This document shows positions 46,826 to 55,819 of a stretch of DNA of 64,000 nt, in pieces (position 1 is the stretch's first letter; each line of letters opens with the position of its first letter). The DNA is from Colwellia sp. 20A7 (GTDB taxonomy: Bacteria; Pseudomonadota; Gammaproteobacteria; Enterobacterales; Alteromonadaceae). The position numbers and the translations under genes were made by a program. The stretch spans positions 3,844,001 to 3,908,000 of the forward strand of contig NZ_CP047130.1 of the NCBI RefSeq assembly GCF_009832865.1, written 5' to 3'. The notes under the pieces are model-generated. The model was not told where the DNA came from, did no database searches, and worked only from the letters and a program-made list of their open reading frames with translations.

Positions 46826-46897
46826 TTAACGATTACTGATGTAAAGCGTTACTTCAAATCCTAAACGCATTTCTTCAAAGTTAGGTTTAGTCCACAT
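46826..46897 (-). CDS. pqqA: PQQ precursor peptide PqqA
   Basis: 23 residues: begins MWTKPNFEEMRLGFEVTLY. Glu15 and Tyr19 in the E-V-T-L-Y motif supply the atoms of PQQ. It is preceded by the ribosome-binding site GAGGAATAAATT. It is first in the order pqqABCDE-F. Short but unmistakable. Confidence 0.96.
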   Translation of the reverse strand: MWTKPNFEEMRLGFEVTLYISNR

Positions 46898-47139
46898 AAT
46901 TTATTCCTCGCTAGTTGATGATATTAATTTATGTTCTTGCTTACATTGCATGCATAAGCACCCTTTTACTATATTTAATTTTCATTTATTAAACATCATA
47001 CTTTAGAAGGAAATGAAACCGTATGACGGATGAGTTGTTAAATAATGTAATTTTATATAGGGTGTAAATTCGCTATGAAAACAACAATAATGGCATTAAA
47101 ACTAACTTAAAATTAACTTAATATAAACTAAGATCCTCC

Positions 47140-48117
47140 TTACTTATTTGCTGCGAAATCATTTGTTGCTTGCACTAAAGCATTAATAATTTTAGCTTCA
47201 TTTGCAACATGGCCCGCCATTTCAATAATTGATAATTCAGCGTCAGGCCAGTGCTGTTTTAATAGCCATGCTTGTGTCAGAGGACATACCATATCATAGC
47301 GCCCATGAATTATTTTTGTCGGTATATGTCGTATGCTTTTTATATTTTCAAGTAATGGTTCATCACCAATAAAACACTTGTTTATTGAATAATATAACTG
47401 AATAATTGAAGGGACTTTGTCGTCTTCAGTTACTTTATTTTCTTGGAAATCAACTACGTTTTGCCAATAGATAAGGTTTGCTTCCCAGTATTCTAATTTA
47501 CTAAAAATACGGTTTGAAGTCTGAATGTTATCACTGGTGAGTTGTTGATATATCATCGACAAAGGCTCTGTCGCTTGTTCTAAAGGTAAACCTTCTACCA
47601 AATTAGCCCATGCATCAGGAAAAATTTTAGCCGCACCATTTGCGCTATACACCCAATCAATATCTTGAGAGCGCCCCAAAAAAACGCCACGTAGTATTAA
47701 ACCAGATACGTGTTGAGAAAAGTTTTTAGCATAATGTAGACCAAGTGTAGTGCCCCAAGAACCACCAAAAATTAACCACTCTTCAATATTAATGTGTTTA
47801 CGTATCGCTTCTATATCTTGAATAAGGTTAGCGGTTGTATTGTGTGCTAAAGCGCCATAAGGTCGAGAGCGCCCACAACCTCGTTGATCAAACAAAATAA
47901 TATGGTACAGCTCGGGATCAAAGAAACATCGATGCGATGCTCTACAACCCGAGCCAGGGCCACCGTGTAAAAAAAGCACAGGAATACCTGTTGGATTTCC
48001 ACATTGTTCAACATAAAGCTGATGCTCAACAGCTGCCTCTTCATCGCATAATTCAATATTGGCCACATTTAAGTAATAATGATGAAAAGGTTCAATAGCG
48101 GGATACAGTGATAACAA
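47140..48117 (-). CDS. pip: Prolyl aminopeptidase-like alpha/beta hydrolase
   Basis: 325 residues, S33 family. The oxyanion-hole motif is LHGGPGSG, DQRGCGRS follows, and the nucleophile elbow is GGSWGTTLGLHYA (Ser ~115). The acid in GRYDMVCP (Asp) and the His in MAGHVANE complete the triad. It removes N-terminal proline from peptides in the cytosol. It lies 4 bp after the membrane MocA-like gene, so the two are co-transcribed towards pqqA. A link to trimming PqqA remnants is possible but unproven. Confidence 0.9.
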   Translation of the reverse strand: MLSLYPAIEPFHHYYLNVANIELCDEEAAVEHQLYVEQCGNPTGIPVLFLHGGPGSGCRASHRCFFDPELYHIILFDQRGCGRSRPYGALAHNTTANLIQDIEAIRKHINIEEWLIFGGSWGTTLGLHYAKNFSQHVSGLILRGVFLGRSQDIDWVYSANGAAKIFPDAWANLVEGLPLEQATEPLSMIYQQLTSDNIQTSNRIFSKLEYWEANLIYWQNVVDFQENKVTEDDKVPSIIQLYYSINKCFIGDEPLLENIKSIRHIPTKIIHGRYDMVCPLTQAWLLKQHWPDAELSIIEMAGHVANEAKIINALVQATNDFAANK

Positions 48118-48121
48118 TAAC

Positions 48122-50098
48122 TTATACCTTCTCTTGATGATGAAAACTGGCGATAGTATTTGCCATTACTGTTTTGTTGATTAGTGTTGGTTTATAAAAA
48201 TAATTTTTATCGTCTTTTAAAAAGTTAGCCATTGTTTTCAATACATGAACTTGATTCGGATAGTCATCAAAACGCTTGTGACCCCAATCCCCAGAATTGC
48301 TAATAAATAAATCAAACAATGTCATTTGCACCGAATACTTTATATTCTTTAATTCAGTAAACTGTGCTCCCTTAGAAGTATCTAAGAAACTACCACCAAA
48401 CTCAGATTTTACTTCGATTTTAGTTTTCGAGTATTTTTTCTCACCTGTCAGCTCTATCGTACAAACAAGTGTATCTAGGTTCATGTTGATTGAACCATGT
48501 TCATACGTTATATCCATACATCGCTTTTTATTATTAGTAAATTTTCCCGCCAGTATATCGATTTCACAATTACAGCTAGTACCTGATAAACGCACTAAGC
48601 TAGCACCTAATTCATCGGCTGAACATTTCACAATTTCAGGTATATCTTCTAATAAATACCATTCAGATTTTAATTCGGATAAGTTAACGTCTGTTTTTAG
48701 AATGTTTGCAAGCAAAGTGATCGGATGTACTAATGTTTCGTAATAAAAACCACCGGTCTCTTTTTTTAGTGCCCAATCACGTTTATCAATGTCTTCAAGA
48801 AAAGTAATGTCTATTTTTTTTACTTCACCTAACAAGCCTTGAATATAAGCTAAGGTGCTTGGTGCAACTTTTTCATTAAGCGGTTCATTATTTGCATTTA
48901 CGATTGAAATATTGACGAACCGATTATAGTTAGGATTTAACGATAGAAAGTAATTGAGAGCTATCGCTTTTTCGAGCCAATAATAACTAAACAAGAAACC
49001 TTTACTCATTATTGTATCAACGTTATCGGCTAGCGCGATTAGCTCTAACTCACTTCCTACAATAGGTTTTTCAACACCAAAAACAATCCCCTCTTTGCTT
49101 AAAGCATCTATATAAGTAATGTGCTCAGCAGTTGGTGTTGCGATAACAGCATAAGATGAACTCTTTTTAATATAGTCGACAATTTTTTTTGTTGTGTTAC
49201 CGCCTTCCCCTGCTTCTGAGGCATCAAAATATCGAATGCCTTGATCATTTAATGCCTGTTTAAACTGCGGACAAATAGTATCGCTTGCTATTGCTATTTG
49301 TTTGTTTGAGTAAAAACCACGATCTTTTAAGGCTGGTAACATTCTTTTTTGCACAACATCCCCCGCCCCTATTATTGTAATATTTGGTCTGCGTCTAACG
49401 GGGATGGCTGGTATAAGGTTAATAATATTCGCTATGATCAGTACCGTATACATATAGCCTAATAGTGACAGCGTTAATTTAAAGTTCGCAGAAATATCAT
49501 TTGTTATTGCCGGGAAGTTCAAAATTGTCGCAATCACTTCACTGACATTAACATCAATAATGCTAGCGATTAAAAAGAACTGAGAGGCGAGTACTAAGGG
49601 CAAGGTAATAAAGTATTCAGCTTCATTAAAAATAGAAAGATGCTTTTCAATCAAAATTCTAAACAATAAGTAATAGAATACCCAAACAATTGATTCAAAT
49701 AAAAAGTAGCAAAGATAAACAGTTAAAATGAGATTGGGTAATCCCTCTAGCGCAAACATAGGATGGAATATGCCAAGATTAATCCAAGCCATACTTTTTA
49801 AAAAATATAAAATAGCGGAAACAGAAAATACGGCTAATAAGTAATACTCGGTATCGCGCGCATGTATATCTACTCGCTCTTTACTGTCATTTATTTTAGA
49901 AGACTTATTTCGTTGTAATGCTTTAAGCAGCTGTAAAAGTGAAGTAAAGCGGAATACATATATACACCAGTAAACTACTTTAGCAATTAAACTATGCTTG
50001 GCTCCCCAACTATAAGATTCATAATGAGGTGGTGTGCTAATTTTTTTGAATAAGCCCTTCTTTTCGTTATCACCTTTATTTTTTTTAGTGCTACTCAA
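48122..50098 (-). CDS. Membrane-anchored Gfo/Idh/MocA-type oxidoreductase
   Basis: 658 residues. The N-terminal ~245 residues hold about six membrane helices (e.g. LLAVFSVSAILYFLKSMAWI, LILTVYLCYFLFESIVWVFYYLLF, VLASQFFLIASIIDV, LLGYMYTVLIIANIINLI). After RRRPN the Rossmann domain begins with ITIIGAGDVVQKRMLPAL (GxGxxxxxxxxP), continues VIATPTAEHITYIDALSKEGIVFGVEKPI (the conserved EKP) and a substrate domain. The family uses NAD(P) to oxidise sugars and related compounds. Fusion to a polytopic membrane domain is unusual. The protein lies upstream of pip and the PQQ genes. The substrate is unknown; a quinone- or membrane-linked redox role is speculation. Confidence 0.75.
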   Translation of the reverse strand: MSSTKKNKGDNEKKGLFKKISTPPHYESYSWGAKHSLIAKVVYWCIYVFRFTSLLQLLKALQRNKSSKINDSKERVDIHARDTEYYLLAVFSVSAILYFLKSMAWINLGIFHPMFALEGLPNLILTVYLCYFLFESIVWVFYYLLFRILIEKHLSIFNEAEYFITLPLVLASQFFLIASIIDVNVSEVIATILNFPAITNDISANFKLTLSLLGYMYTVLIIANIINLIPAIPVRRRPNITIIGAGDVVQKRMLPALKDRGFYSNKQIAIASDTICPQFKQALNDQGIRYFDASEAGEGGNTTKKIVDYIKKSSSYAVIATPTAEHITYIDALSKEGIVFGVEKPIVGSELELIALADNVDTIMSKGFLFSYYWLEKAIALNYFLSLNPNYNRFVNISIVNANNEPLNEKVAPSTLAYIQGLLGEVKKIDITFLEDIDKRDWALKKETGGFYYETLVHPITLLANILKTDVNLSELKSEWYLLEDIPEIVKCSADELGASLVRLSGTSCNCEIDILAGKFTNNKKRCMDITYEHGSINMNLDTLVCTIELTGEKKYSKTKIEVKSEFGGSFLDTSKGAQFTELKNIKYSVQMTLFDLFISNSGDWGHKRFDDYPNQVHVLKTMANFLKDDKNYFYKPTLINKTVMANTIASFHHQEKV

Positions 50099-50257
50099 CT
50101 TATTAATGCCATTTATAAATATACAATTCTCACTATAGTCTCAAAAATTCAAAGCGAGTGAAAGTAGAGAATAGAAGGCCACAGCTTATTTCAAAAAGCG
50201 CTAAAATTGTTGTAGTGACATTGTTAAGCTTTTGAGATATCAATTAAATAAAAACAG

Positions 50258-50288
50258 TTGACCTTACAACCATGGTAAGGTTTAACCT
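50258..50288 (+). promoter_or_regulatory. CueR-activated copA promoter
   Basis: TTGACC (-35, 50258-50263), 19-bp spacer, TAACCT (-10, 50283-50288). The dyad ACCTTACAAC-C-ATGGTAAGGT (50261-50281) fills the spacer, nearly identical in layout to the E. coli copA promoter. Copper-bound CueR would activate it by realigning the elements. Confidence 0.93.
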
Positions 50289-50331
50289 AGTGTTAGTTTA
50301 CAACTCAATACACAATTTAAGTGAGAGGCTT

Positions 50332-52707
50332 ATGAATACTACAATACAACTCACAATCGACGGAATGTCCTGTGCATCATGTGTAGGACGTGTTGAAAAG
50401 GCGTTACACAAGGTGAGCGGAGTAACGGAAGTTACCGTTAACCTAGCAACTGAAACAGCCATTATTCAAGGTAGTGCCAGTTATCATGATTTAGTGACGG
50501 CAGTTACCGAGGCTGGTTATCAAGTTCCATTAACGCTAAAGCAATTTGGAATTGGTAAAATGAGTTGTGCTTCTTGTGTTACTAGAGTCGAACAAGCCTT
50601 AGCTAAAGTAACCGGCGTAGTTAGCGCGTCAGTCAACCTAGCGACAGAGCAGGCGCAAGTAAACATACTATCTTTTGTAACCGACGAGCAATTAGAACAA
50701 GCCGTAACACAAGCCGGTTATCTCTTTATCCCATTAAATACCGACAGTAAGTTAAACCAAACCAATAAAAGTGAGCCTTTTTATAGTAAAGCTTGGTGGC
50801 CTGTATTGGGTGCAGGCTTACTAACCTTACCATTGGTATTCCCTATGCTAGGTATGCTATTTGGTCAAGAGTGGATGTTACCGTCTTTTTGGCAATGGCT
50901 ACTAGCGACACCTGTTCAATTCTATTTTGGTGCTCGTTTTTATCGAGCTGGCTGGGGAGCACTCAAAGCAAGAATGGGTAATATGGATCTGCTAGTATCT
51001 ATCGGTACAAGTGCCGCTTATGGATTATCTTTGTACTTATGGTGGACCTTTAATAATGATCAAGGCATGCCTCACTTGTATTTTGAAAGTAGTAGTGCGG
51101 TCATAACCTTGGTTCTGTTAGGTAAATATTTAGAACACAAGGCAAAACGTCGTACTACAGATGCCCTAAGATCGTTAGAGAATTTGAAGCCTGTTGAGGC
51201 AACAGTACTACGTTTAAGTAAATGGCAAAAAGTATCAGTGTCATCAGTACTGTCAGGCGAAACAGTAAAAGTAATTCCAGGTGAAAGAGTACCTGTAGAT
51301 GGAGAAATTCTACAAGGAAAAAGTCACTTAGATGAAGCCTTAATTAGTGGTGAATCTGTCCCTGTCAGTAAAAAAGAAGGCGATATTGTTACAGGTGGAT
51401 CTCTGAACTTAGACGGTATTCTTGAAATTCGTACCACCAATGTTGGTACCGAATCAACGTTATCTAAAATTATTCAACTCGTTGAACAAGCCCAAGGAGC
51501 AAAAGCGCCCGTACAAGCCATCGTTGATAAAGTCAGTAGTATTTTCATCCCCGTAGTTTTACTGGTTGCCATCACTACGCTATTGATGACGGGAATAATA
51601 TTTGATGACTGGACCAGCGCTATTCTCAATGCGGTGGCCGTTCTAGTTATTGCTTGCCCGTGTGCTCTTGGCTTGGCAACCCCTGCGGCTATTATGGCAG
51701 GCACAGGAACTGCTGCCAGATTCGGTGTATTAGTTAAAGATGCCATTGCGCTAGAACAGGCAAAAAATATCGACCTCGTGGTCTTTGATAAAACAGGTAC
51801 CTTAACTCAAGGTAAACCTGTTTTAAATGAAATGACTGTTATCAATGGCACTGAAGCAGAAGTATTACAATTAGCTTATTCCCTACAAATAAATAGTGAA
51901 CACCCTTTAGGTAAAGCCGTGGTAGACAAAGCTTTAAATCAAGAAATTCAACCAGTAACAATAGAAGAGTTTCAAGTTGTTGCCGGTTATGGAGTAAAAG
52001 GTAATATTGGCAATAATTCACTAATGATGGGCAGTAGTCACTGGATGCAAGAGTTGGGAATAAATCTACCAACTGAGCAAATAAAAACACCTGGAGCCTC
52101 TGTTTCTTGGTTGGCTAGCCAGCAAGCAGATGAACTAAAATTACTTGCCCTGTTTTGTTTTAATGATGAACTGAAGTCTGATGCGCTCTTAGCGGTAAAA
52201 ACGTTGCAACAAGAAGGTATAAGGGTCGCTATGCTTACTGGCGACAGTCAAGCTAGTGCAACATGGGTTGCGACAAAATTACAGTTGGACGATTTCAAAG
52301 CGGAAGTACTTCCAGCAGATAAAGCTAAATATATTCGTCAATATCAAGAGCAAGGTTACCAAGTAGCTATGGTAGGTGATGGTATTAACGACGCTCCTGC
52401 CCTTGCACAAGCTGATTTAGGAATGGCAATGGCGTCGGGTACAGATGTTGCCGTTAGCGCCTCTTCTATTACTTTAATGCGCAGTAAGCCAAGCTTAGTA
52501 CCCACAGCACTAACTATCTCAAGGCTCACTTACCGTAAAATAAAACAAAACCTTTTTTGGGCCTTTATCTTTAACGCAATAGGAATACCACTGGCAGCCT
52601 TTGGTTACCTCGACCCTATTATTGCGGGTGCCGCAATGGCATTTAGTAGCTTATTTGTAGTGAGTAATGCTTTGCTATTACAACGTTGGTCAATGAAGGA
52701 GAAGTAA
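50332..52707 (+). CDS. copA: Copper-exporting P1B-type ATPase CopA
   Basis: 791 residues from ATG 50332 (GAGAGG upstream). Two N-terminal heavy-metal domains (GMSCASCVGRVEKAL and KMSCASCVTRVEQAL) are followed by membrane helices, the ion-path motif ACPCALGLATP, the phosphorylation site DKTGTLTQGKP, the nucleotide-binding HPLG, and the hinge GDGINDAPALAQADLGMAM. It pumps Cu(I) from cytosol to periplasm at the cost of ATP. cueR follows with no gap, and the promoter has a CueR box, so copper controls both genes. Confidence 0.96.
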   Translation: MNTTIQLTIDGMSCASCVGRVEKALHKVSGVTEVTVNLATETAIIQGSASYHDLVTAVTEAGYQVPLTLKQFGIGKMSCASCVTRVEQALAKVTGVVSASVNLATEQAQVNILSFVTDEQLEQAVTQAGYLFIPLNTDSKLNQTNKSEPFYSKAWWPVLGAGLLTLPLVFPMLGMLFGQEWMLPSFWQWLLATPVQFYFGARFYRAGWGALKARMGNMDLLVSIGTSAAYGLSLYLWWTFNNDQGMPHLYFESSSAVITLVLLGKYLEHKAKRRTTDALRSLENLKPVEATVLRLSKWQKVSVSSVLSGETVKVIPGERVPVDGEILQGKSHLDEALISGESVPVSKKEGDIVTGGSLNLDGILEIRTTNVGTESTLSKIIQLVEQAQGAKAPVQAIVDKVSSIFIPVVLLVAITTLLMTGIIFDDWTSAILNAVAVLVIACPCALGLATPAAIMAGTGTAARFGVLVKDAIALEQAKNIDLVVFDKTGTLTQGKPVLNEMTVINGTEAEVLQLAYSLQINSEHPLGKAVVDKALNQEIQPVTIEEFQVVAGYGVKGNIGNNSLMMGSSHWMQELGINLPTEQIKTPGASVSWLASQQADELKLLALFCFNDELKSDALLAVKTLQQEGIRVAMLTGDSQASATWVATKLQLDDFKAEVLPADKAKYIRQYQEQGYQVAMVGDGINDAPALAQADLGMAMASGTDVAVSASSITLMRSKPSLVPTALTISRLTYRKIKQNLFWAFIFNAIGIPLAAFGYLDPIIAGAAMAFSSLFVVSNALLLQRWSMKEK

Positions 52708-52708
52708 C

Positions 52709-53116
52709 ATGGATACACTGGTCACCATAGGTAAAGCTGCTAGCTTAACAGGCATATCGGCTAAAATGATCCGCTACTATGAAGACATCGGCGTGTTAAA
52801 AAAAGCAAGCCGTAGTGAGGCCGGTTATCGATTATATAATCAAGCCCAATTACAACAATTGGGTTTTATCCGACGTTCGAGAAACTTAGGGTTTTCCATG
52901 GCAGAAATTCAATCACTACTGAAATTCTGGTTAAACAGTGACAGAGAAAGCCGTCAGGTAAAACAACTCGCACAAAATCATTTACAAGATATTAATGAAA
53001 AAATCTTAGCGCTAGAGAAAATGAAAACAGTGCTGCAAGAATTAGCAGATAAATGTGATGGTGATGATAATGCTAAATGCCCAATTCTAGAAGGTTTAGC
53101 AGAGTTTTCTTCTTAG
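52709..53116 (+). CDS. cueR: CueR, Cu(I)-responsive MerR-family regulator
   Basis: 135 residues. The MerR HTH (TIGKAASLTGISAKMIRYYEDIGVL) is followed by a dimerisation helix and the metal loop CDGDDNAKCPI, two cysteines separated by seven residues as in CueR, specific for monovalent Cu/Ag/Au. It activates the copA promoter 2.4 kb upstream, which also transcribes cueR; the genes nearly touch. This operon arrangement differs from E. coli, where the genes are apart. Confidence 0.93.
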   Translation: MDTLVTIGKAASLTGISAKMIRYYEDIGVLKKASRSEAGYRLYNQAQLQQLGFIRRSRNLGFSMAEIQSLLKFWLNSDRESRQVKQLAQNHLQDINEKILALEKMKTVLQELADKCDGDDNAKCPILEGLAEFSS

Positions 53117-53211
53117 TAAATAAGCATAATAGTATACGGATAACAGCTTATTGGCTTGAAAAAAAACTATTGTATGAGTAGGTAATATTACGCTGAAAGC
53201 GTTGAGAAAAG

Positions 53212-53288
53212 TGGTGGCCCCTCAGTGACTTGAACACTGGACCTACCGATTATGAGTCGGGCGCTCTAACCAACTGAGCTAAGGGGCC
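53212..53288 (-). tRNA. ileX: tRNA-Ile2 (anticodon CAU, lysidine-modified)
   Basis: 77 nt on the minus strand. The acceptor stem GGCCCC/GGGGCC, A73 and an encoded CCA are present; the D-arm is GCTCAGTTGGTTAGAGC, the anticodon loop CTCATAA, and the T-arm has GTTCAAG. CAU could mean Met, but the acceptor stem, D-arm and T-loop follow E. coli tRNA-Ile2 closely, so TilS should convert the C to lysidine to read AUA. The top pair of the anticodon stem (C-T) is mismatched, where E. coli has G-U. Confidence 0.9.
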
Positions 53289-53675
53289 ATATACATAAGT
53301 TGTATATACTCAATTAAAATATTTTAGGTAAACAGTCCAATTGAGCGCGAGCAGTATAAGCATTTTTTATTTTAATGTCACCACCTGAATAGTAAAAAAC
53401 AAATAAAATTGGTTTGATTGTTGTATTAATAGTCAAATGGCTTACTCGATTATTAATAATCTCATATTCTATTCAATATTTATGCTTATTTAACTAATAT
53501 TAATTTTAGTCGTTTCGTTTGGTTAATTTACGTTTGACTAGTTTCATCTAGCTAAGAAGCGATACCTCAACAAAGTCATATCACTTAATACCGTTACATT
53601 TTTAATATTAACTAAATTATTATCTAAGGTATCAGTTAAGCTTTTAGGTCTGAGGGTAACGAAAGCTAAGAACAA

Positions 53676-53714
53676 AAAAAGAGTATGCTAGTTAGGCTAA
53701 CATACTCTTTTTCG
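53676..53714 (-). terminator. Terminator of rpoD
   Basis: Stem AAAGAGTATG/CATACTCTTT, 13-nt loop, and T7 on the minus strand, ~45 bp after the rpoD stop. The remaining gene-free sequence from 53289 to here is AT-rich, with no other feature seen. Confidence 0.85.
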
Positions 53715-53757
53715 TATCATTCAAACTTACTTGTTTGATGCTAAGCAGCAGTACTGC

Positions 53758-55605
53758 TTACTCACCATCTAAGAAGCTTTTTAACTGCTCTGAACGCGAA
53801 GGATGACGTAATTTACGTAATGCTTTCGCTTCAATTTGACGAATACGTTCACGTGTTACATCAAACTGCTTACCAACCTCTTCTAAGGTATGGTCAGTGT
53901 TCATATCAATACCGAAACGCATTCTAAGTACTTTAGCTTCACGAGCTGTTAAACCAGCAAGTACTTCATGGGTAGCGCCTTTAAGATTCTCTGACGTTGC
54001 AGAATCAACAGGTAATTCACCACTACCATCTTCAATAAAGTCACCTAGATGCGAATCTTCATCATCACCAATTGGCGTTTCCATTGAAATTGGCTCTTTA
54101 GCTATTTTCAATACCTTACGAATTTTGTCTTCTGGCATAATCATGCGTTCAGCTAATTCTTCAGGTGTTGGTTCACGACCCATTTCTTGTAACATTTGAC
54201 GAGAAACACGATTCAATTTATTGATCGTTTCAATCATATGTACTGGTATACGAATTGTTCTAGCTTGGTCGGCAATTGAACGTGTAATTGCTTGACGAAT
54301 CCACCAAGTTGCATAAGTTGAGAACTTATAACCACGACGGTATTCAAACTTATCAACCGCTTTCATCAAACCAATGTTACCTTCTTGAATTAAATCTAAG
54401 AATTGTAAACCACGGTTTGTGTATTTTTTAGCAATAGAGATAACCAAACGTAAGTTGGCTTCAACCATTTCTTTCTTCGCTCGGCGTGCTTTCGCTTCAC
54501 CAATTGACATGCGACGGTTGATATCTTTAATACCATGTATGTTTAGATGTGTTTCTTCTTCAATTTGATTTAGTTTGTAGATACAACGCTCTACGTCATG
54601 TTCAATGTCAGAAAGCTTAGCCGAGTAACTATGACCTGCGGCTTTTTGTTCTTCAAACCAATCTTTTGATGTTTCATTACCTGGGAAAATTTTAATGAAA
54701 GTAGTTTTAGGCATACCAGCGCCCACAACACAATGCTTCATGATTAAGCGTTCTTGAACACGTAATCTGTCCATCACACTGCGCATGTTTTTTACTAACT
54801 TATCAAATAATTTAGGTATTAAACGGAATTCTTTAAATACTTCGGCTACGTCATCAATCGCTTGTTGTGCGTCTTTATGACCACGGCCTTTTTTCTCAAT
54901 AATTTTGTTGGCAATTTCGTATACATCACGCAACGCCGTAAATTTTTCACGTGCTAGTTCAGGATCAGGACCAGTGTCTTCTTCCTCTTCATCCTCATCA
55001 TCGCTATCACTGTCGTCTTTGTCTTCATCATCTAAGTCTTCTTTTGATAACTCAGAGCCAACATGTGTAGCTGCTGCTGCAACTTCTTCATCTTCAGCGT
55101 CAGGGTCTAAAAAGCCAACAATAATGTCTGTTAAGCGAACTTCTTCCGCTTCAAAGTTATCCCACATATCCAATAGATAATTTATTGCAGGTGGGTATTC
55201 AGAAACACTATGTTGTACTTCTTTAATGCCTTCTTCGATACGCTTGGCGATAACGATTTCGCCTTTACGTGTCAGTAATTCTACTGTGCCCATCTCACGC
55301 ATATACATGCGAACAGGATCAGTTGTACGGCCAATTTCACTTTCTACAGTTGCTAATGCCTGTGCTGCAGCTTCTGCAGCATCTTCATCGGTATTAGCTT
55401 CGCTCATCATTAACGTGTCTGCGTCAGGGGCGTTTTCAAAAACTTGAATTCCCATGTCGTTAATCATGCTAACGATATCTTCGACTTGGTCTGAATCGAT
55501 AATATCTTGTGGTAGATGATCGTTAACTTGCGCAAACGTTAAATAACCTTGCTCTTTACCTTTGGTTATTAAATCTTTCAATCTAGATTGAGGAGCTTGT
55601 TCCAT
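53758..55605 (-). CDS. rpoD: Primary sigma factor RpoD (sigma-70)
   Basis: 615 residues. Region 1.1 is followed by an acidic non-conserved region ([21 protein letters not shown]), then region 2 ([57 protein letters not shown]), region 3, and region 4 with the HTH ([20 protein letters not shown]). It directs RNA polymerase to housekeeping promoters. It lies downstream of dnaG on the same strand, as in the rpsU-dnaG-rpoD macromolecular synthesis operon, although rpsU is not upstream here. Confidence 0.98.
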   Translation of the reverse strand: MEQAPQSRLKDLITKGKEQGYLTFAQVNDHLPQDIIDSDQVEDIVSMINDMGIQVFENAPDADTLMMSEANTDEDAAEAAAQALATVESEIGRTTDPVRMYMREMGTVELLTRKGEIVIAKRIEEGIKEVQHSVSEYPPAINYLLDMWDNFEAEEVRLTDIIVGFLDPDAEDEEVAAAATHVGSELSKEDLDDEDKDDSDSDDEDEEEEDTGPDPELAREKFTALRDVYEIANKIIEKKGRGHKDAQQAIDDVAEVFKEFRLIPKLFDKLVKNMRSVMDRLRVQERLIMKHCVVGAGMPKTTFIKIFPGNETSKDWFEEQKAAGHSYSAKLSDIEHDVERCIYKLNQIEEETHLNIHGIKDINRRMSIGEAKARRAKKEMVEANLRLVISIAKKYTNRGLQFLDLIQEGNIGLMKAVDKFEYRRGYKFSTYATWWIRQAITRSIADQARTIRIPVHMIETINKLNRVSRQMLQEMGREPTPEELAERMIMPEDKIRKVLKIAKEPISMETPIGDDEDSHLGDFIEDGSGELPVDSATSENLKGATHEVLAGLTAREAKVLRMRFGIDMNTDHTLEEVGKQFDVTRERIRQIEAKALRKLRHPSRSEQLKSFLDGE

Positions 55606-55819
55606 TGACGAGTGTCCACCTATGTCTGGTATATATTACTGTTAAAAAACAATATTGTAAAAATGGGGTAGTAAAAATTGCACAAATAAATTAAGCGGGA
55701 GATTATAGCGAGTTTTTCACTCTATTTCCACCACTGAATTCATGTATAAATCTCTACTTATCTTTTAAATAACAATTTAAATTAACTAAAGTATAGTTAC
55801 TAAAACCCGTTATGTGTAG

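Noticed and set aside
53212..53288. tRNA-Met assignment from the CAU anticodon
   Set aside because: Acceptor stem, D-arm and T-loop match tRNA-Ile2 rather than elongator or initiator tRNA-Met.
54961..55050. Acidic repeat in rpoD as an expansion or insertion
   Set aside because: Acidic non-conserved regions between sigma regions 1 and 2 are normal in gammaproteobacterial RpoD.
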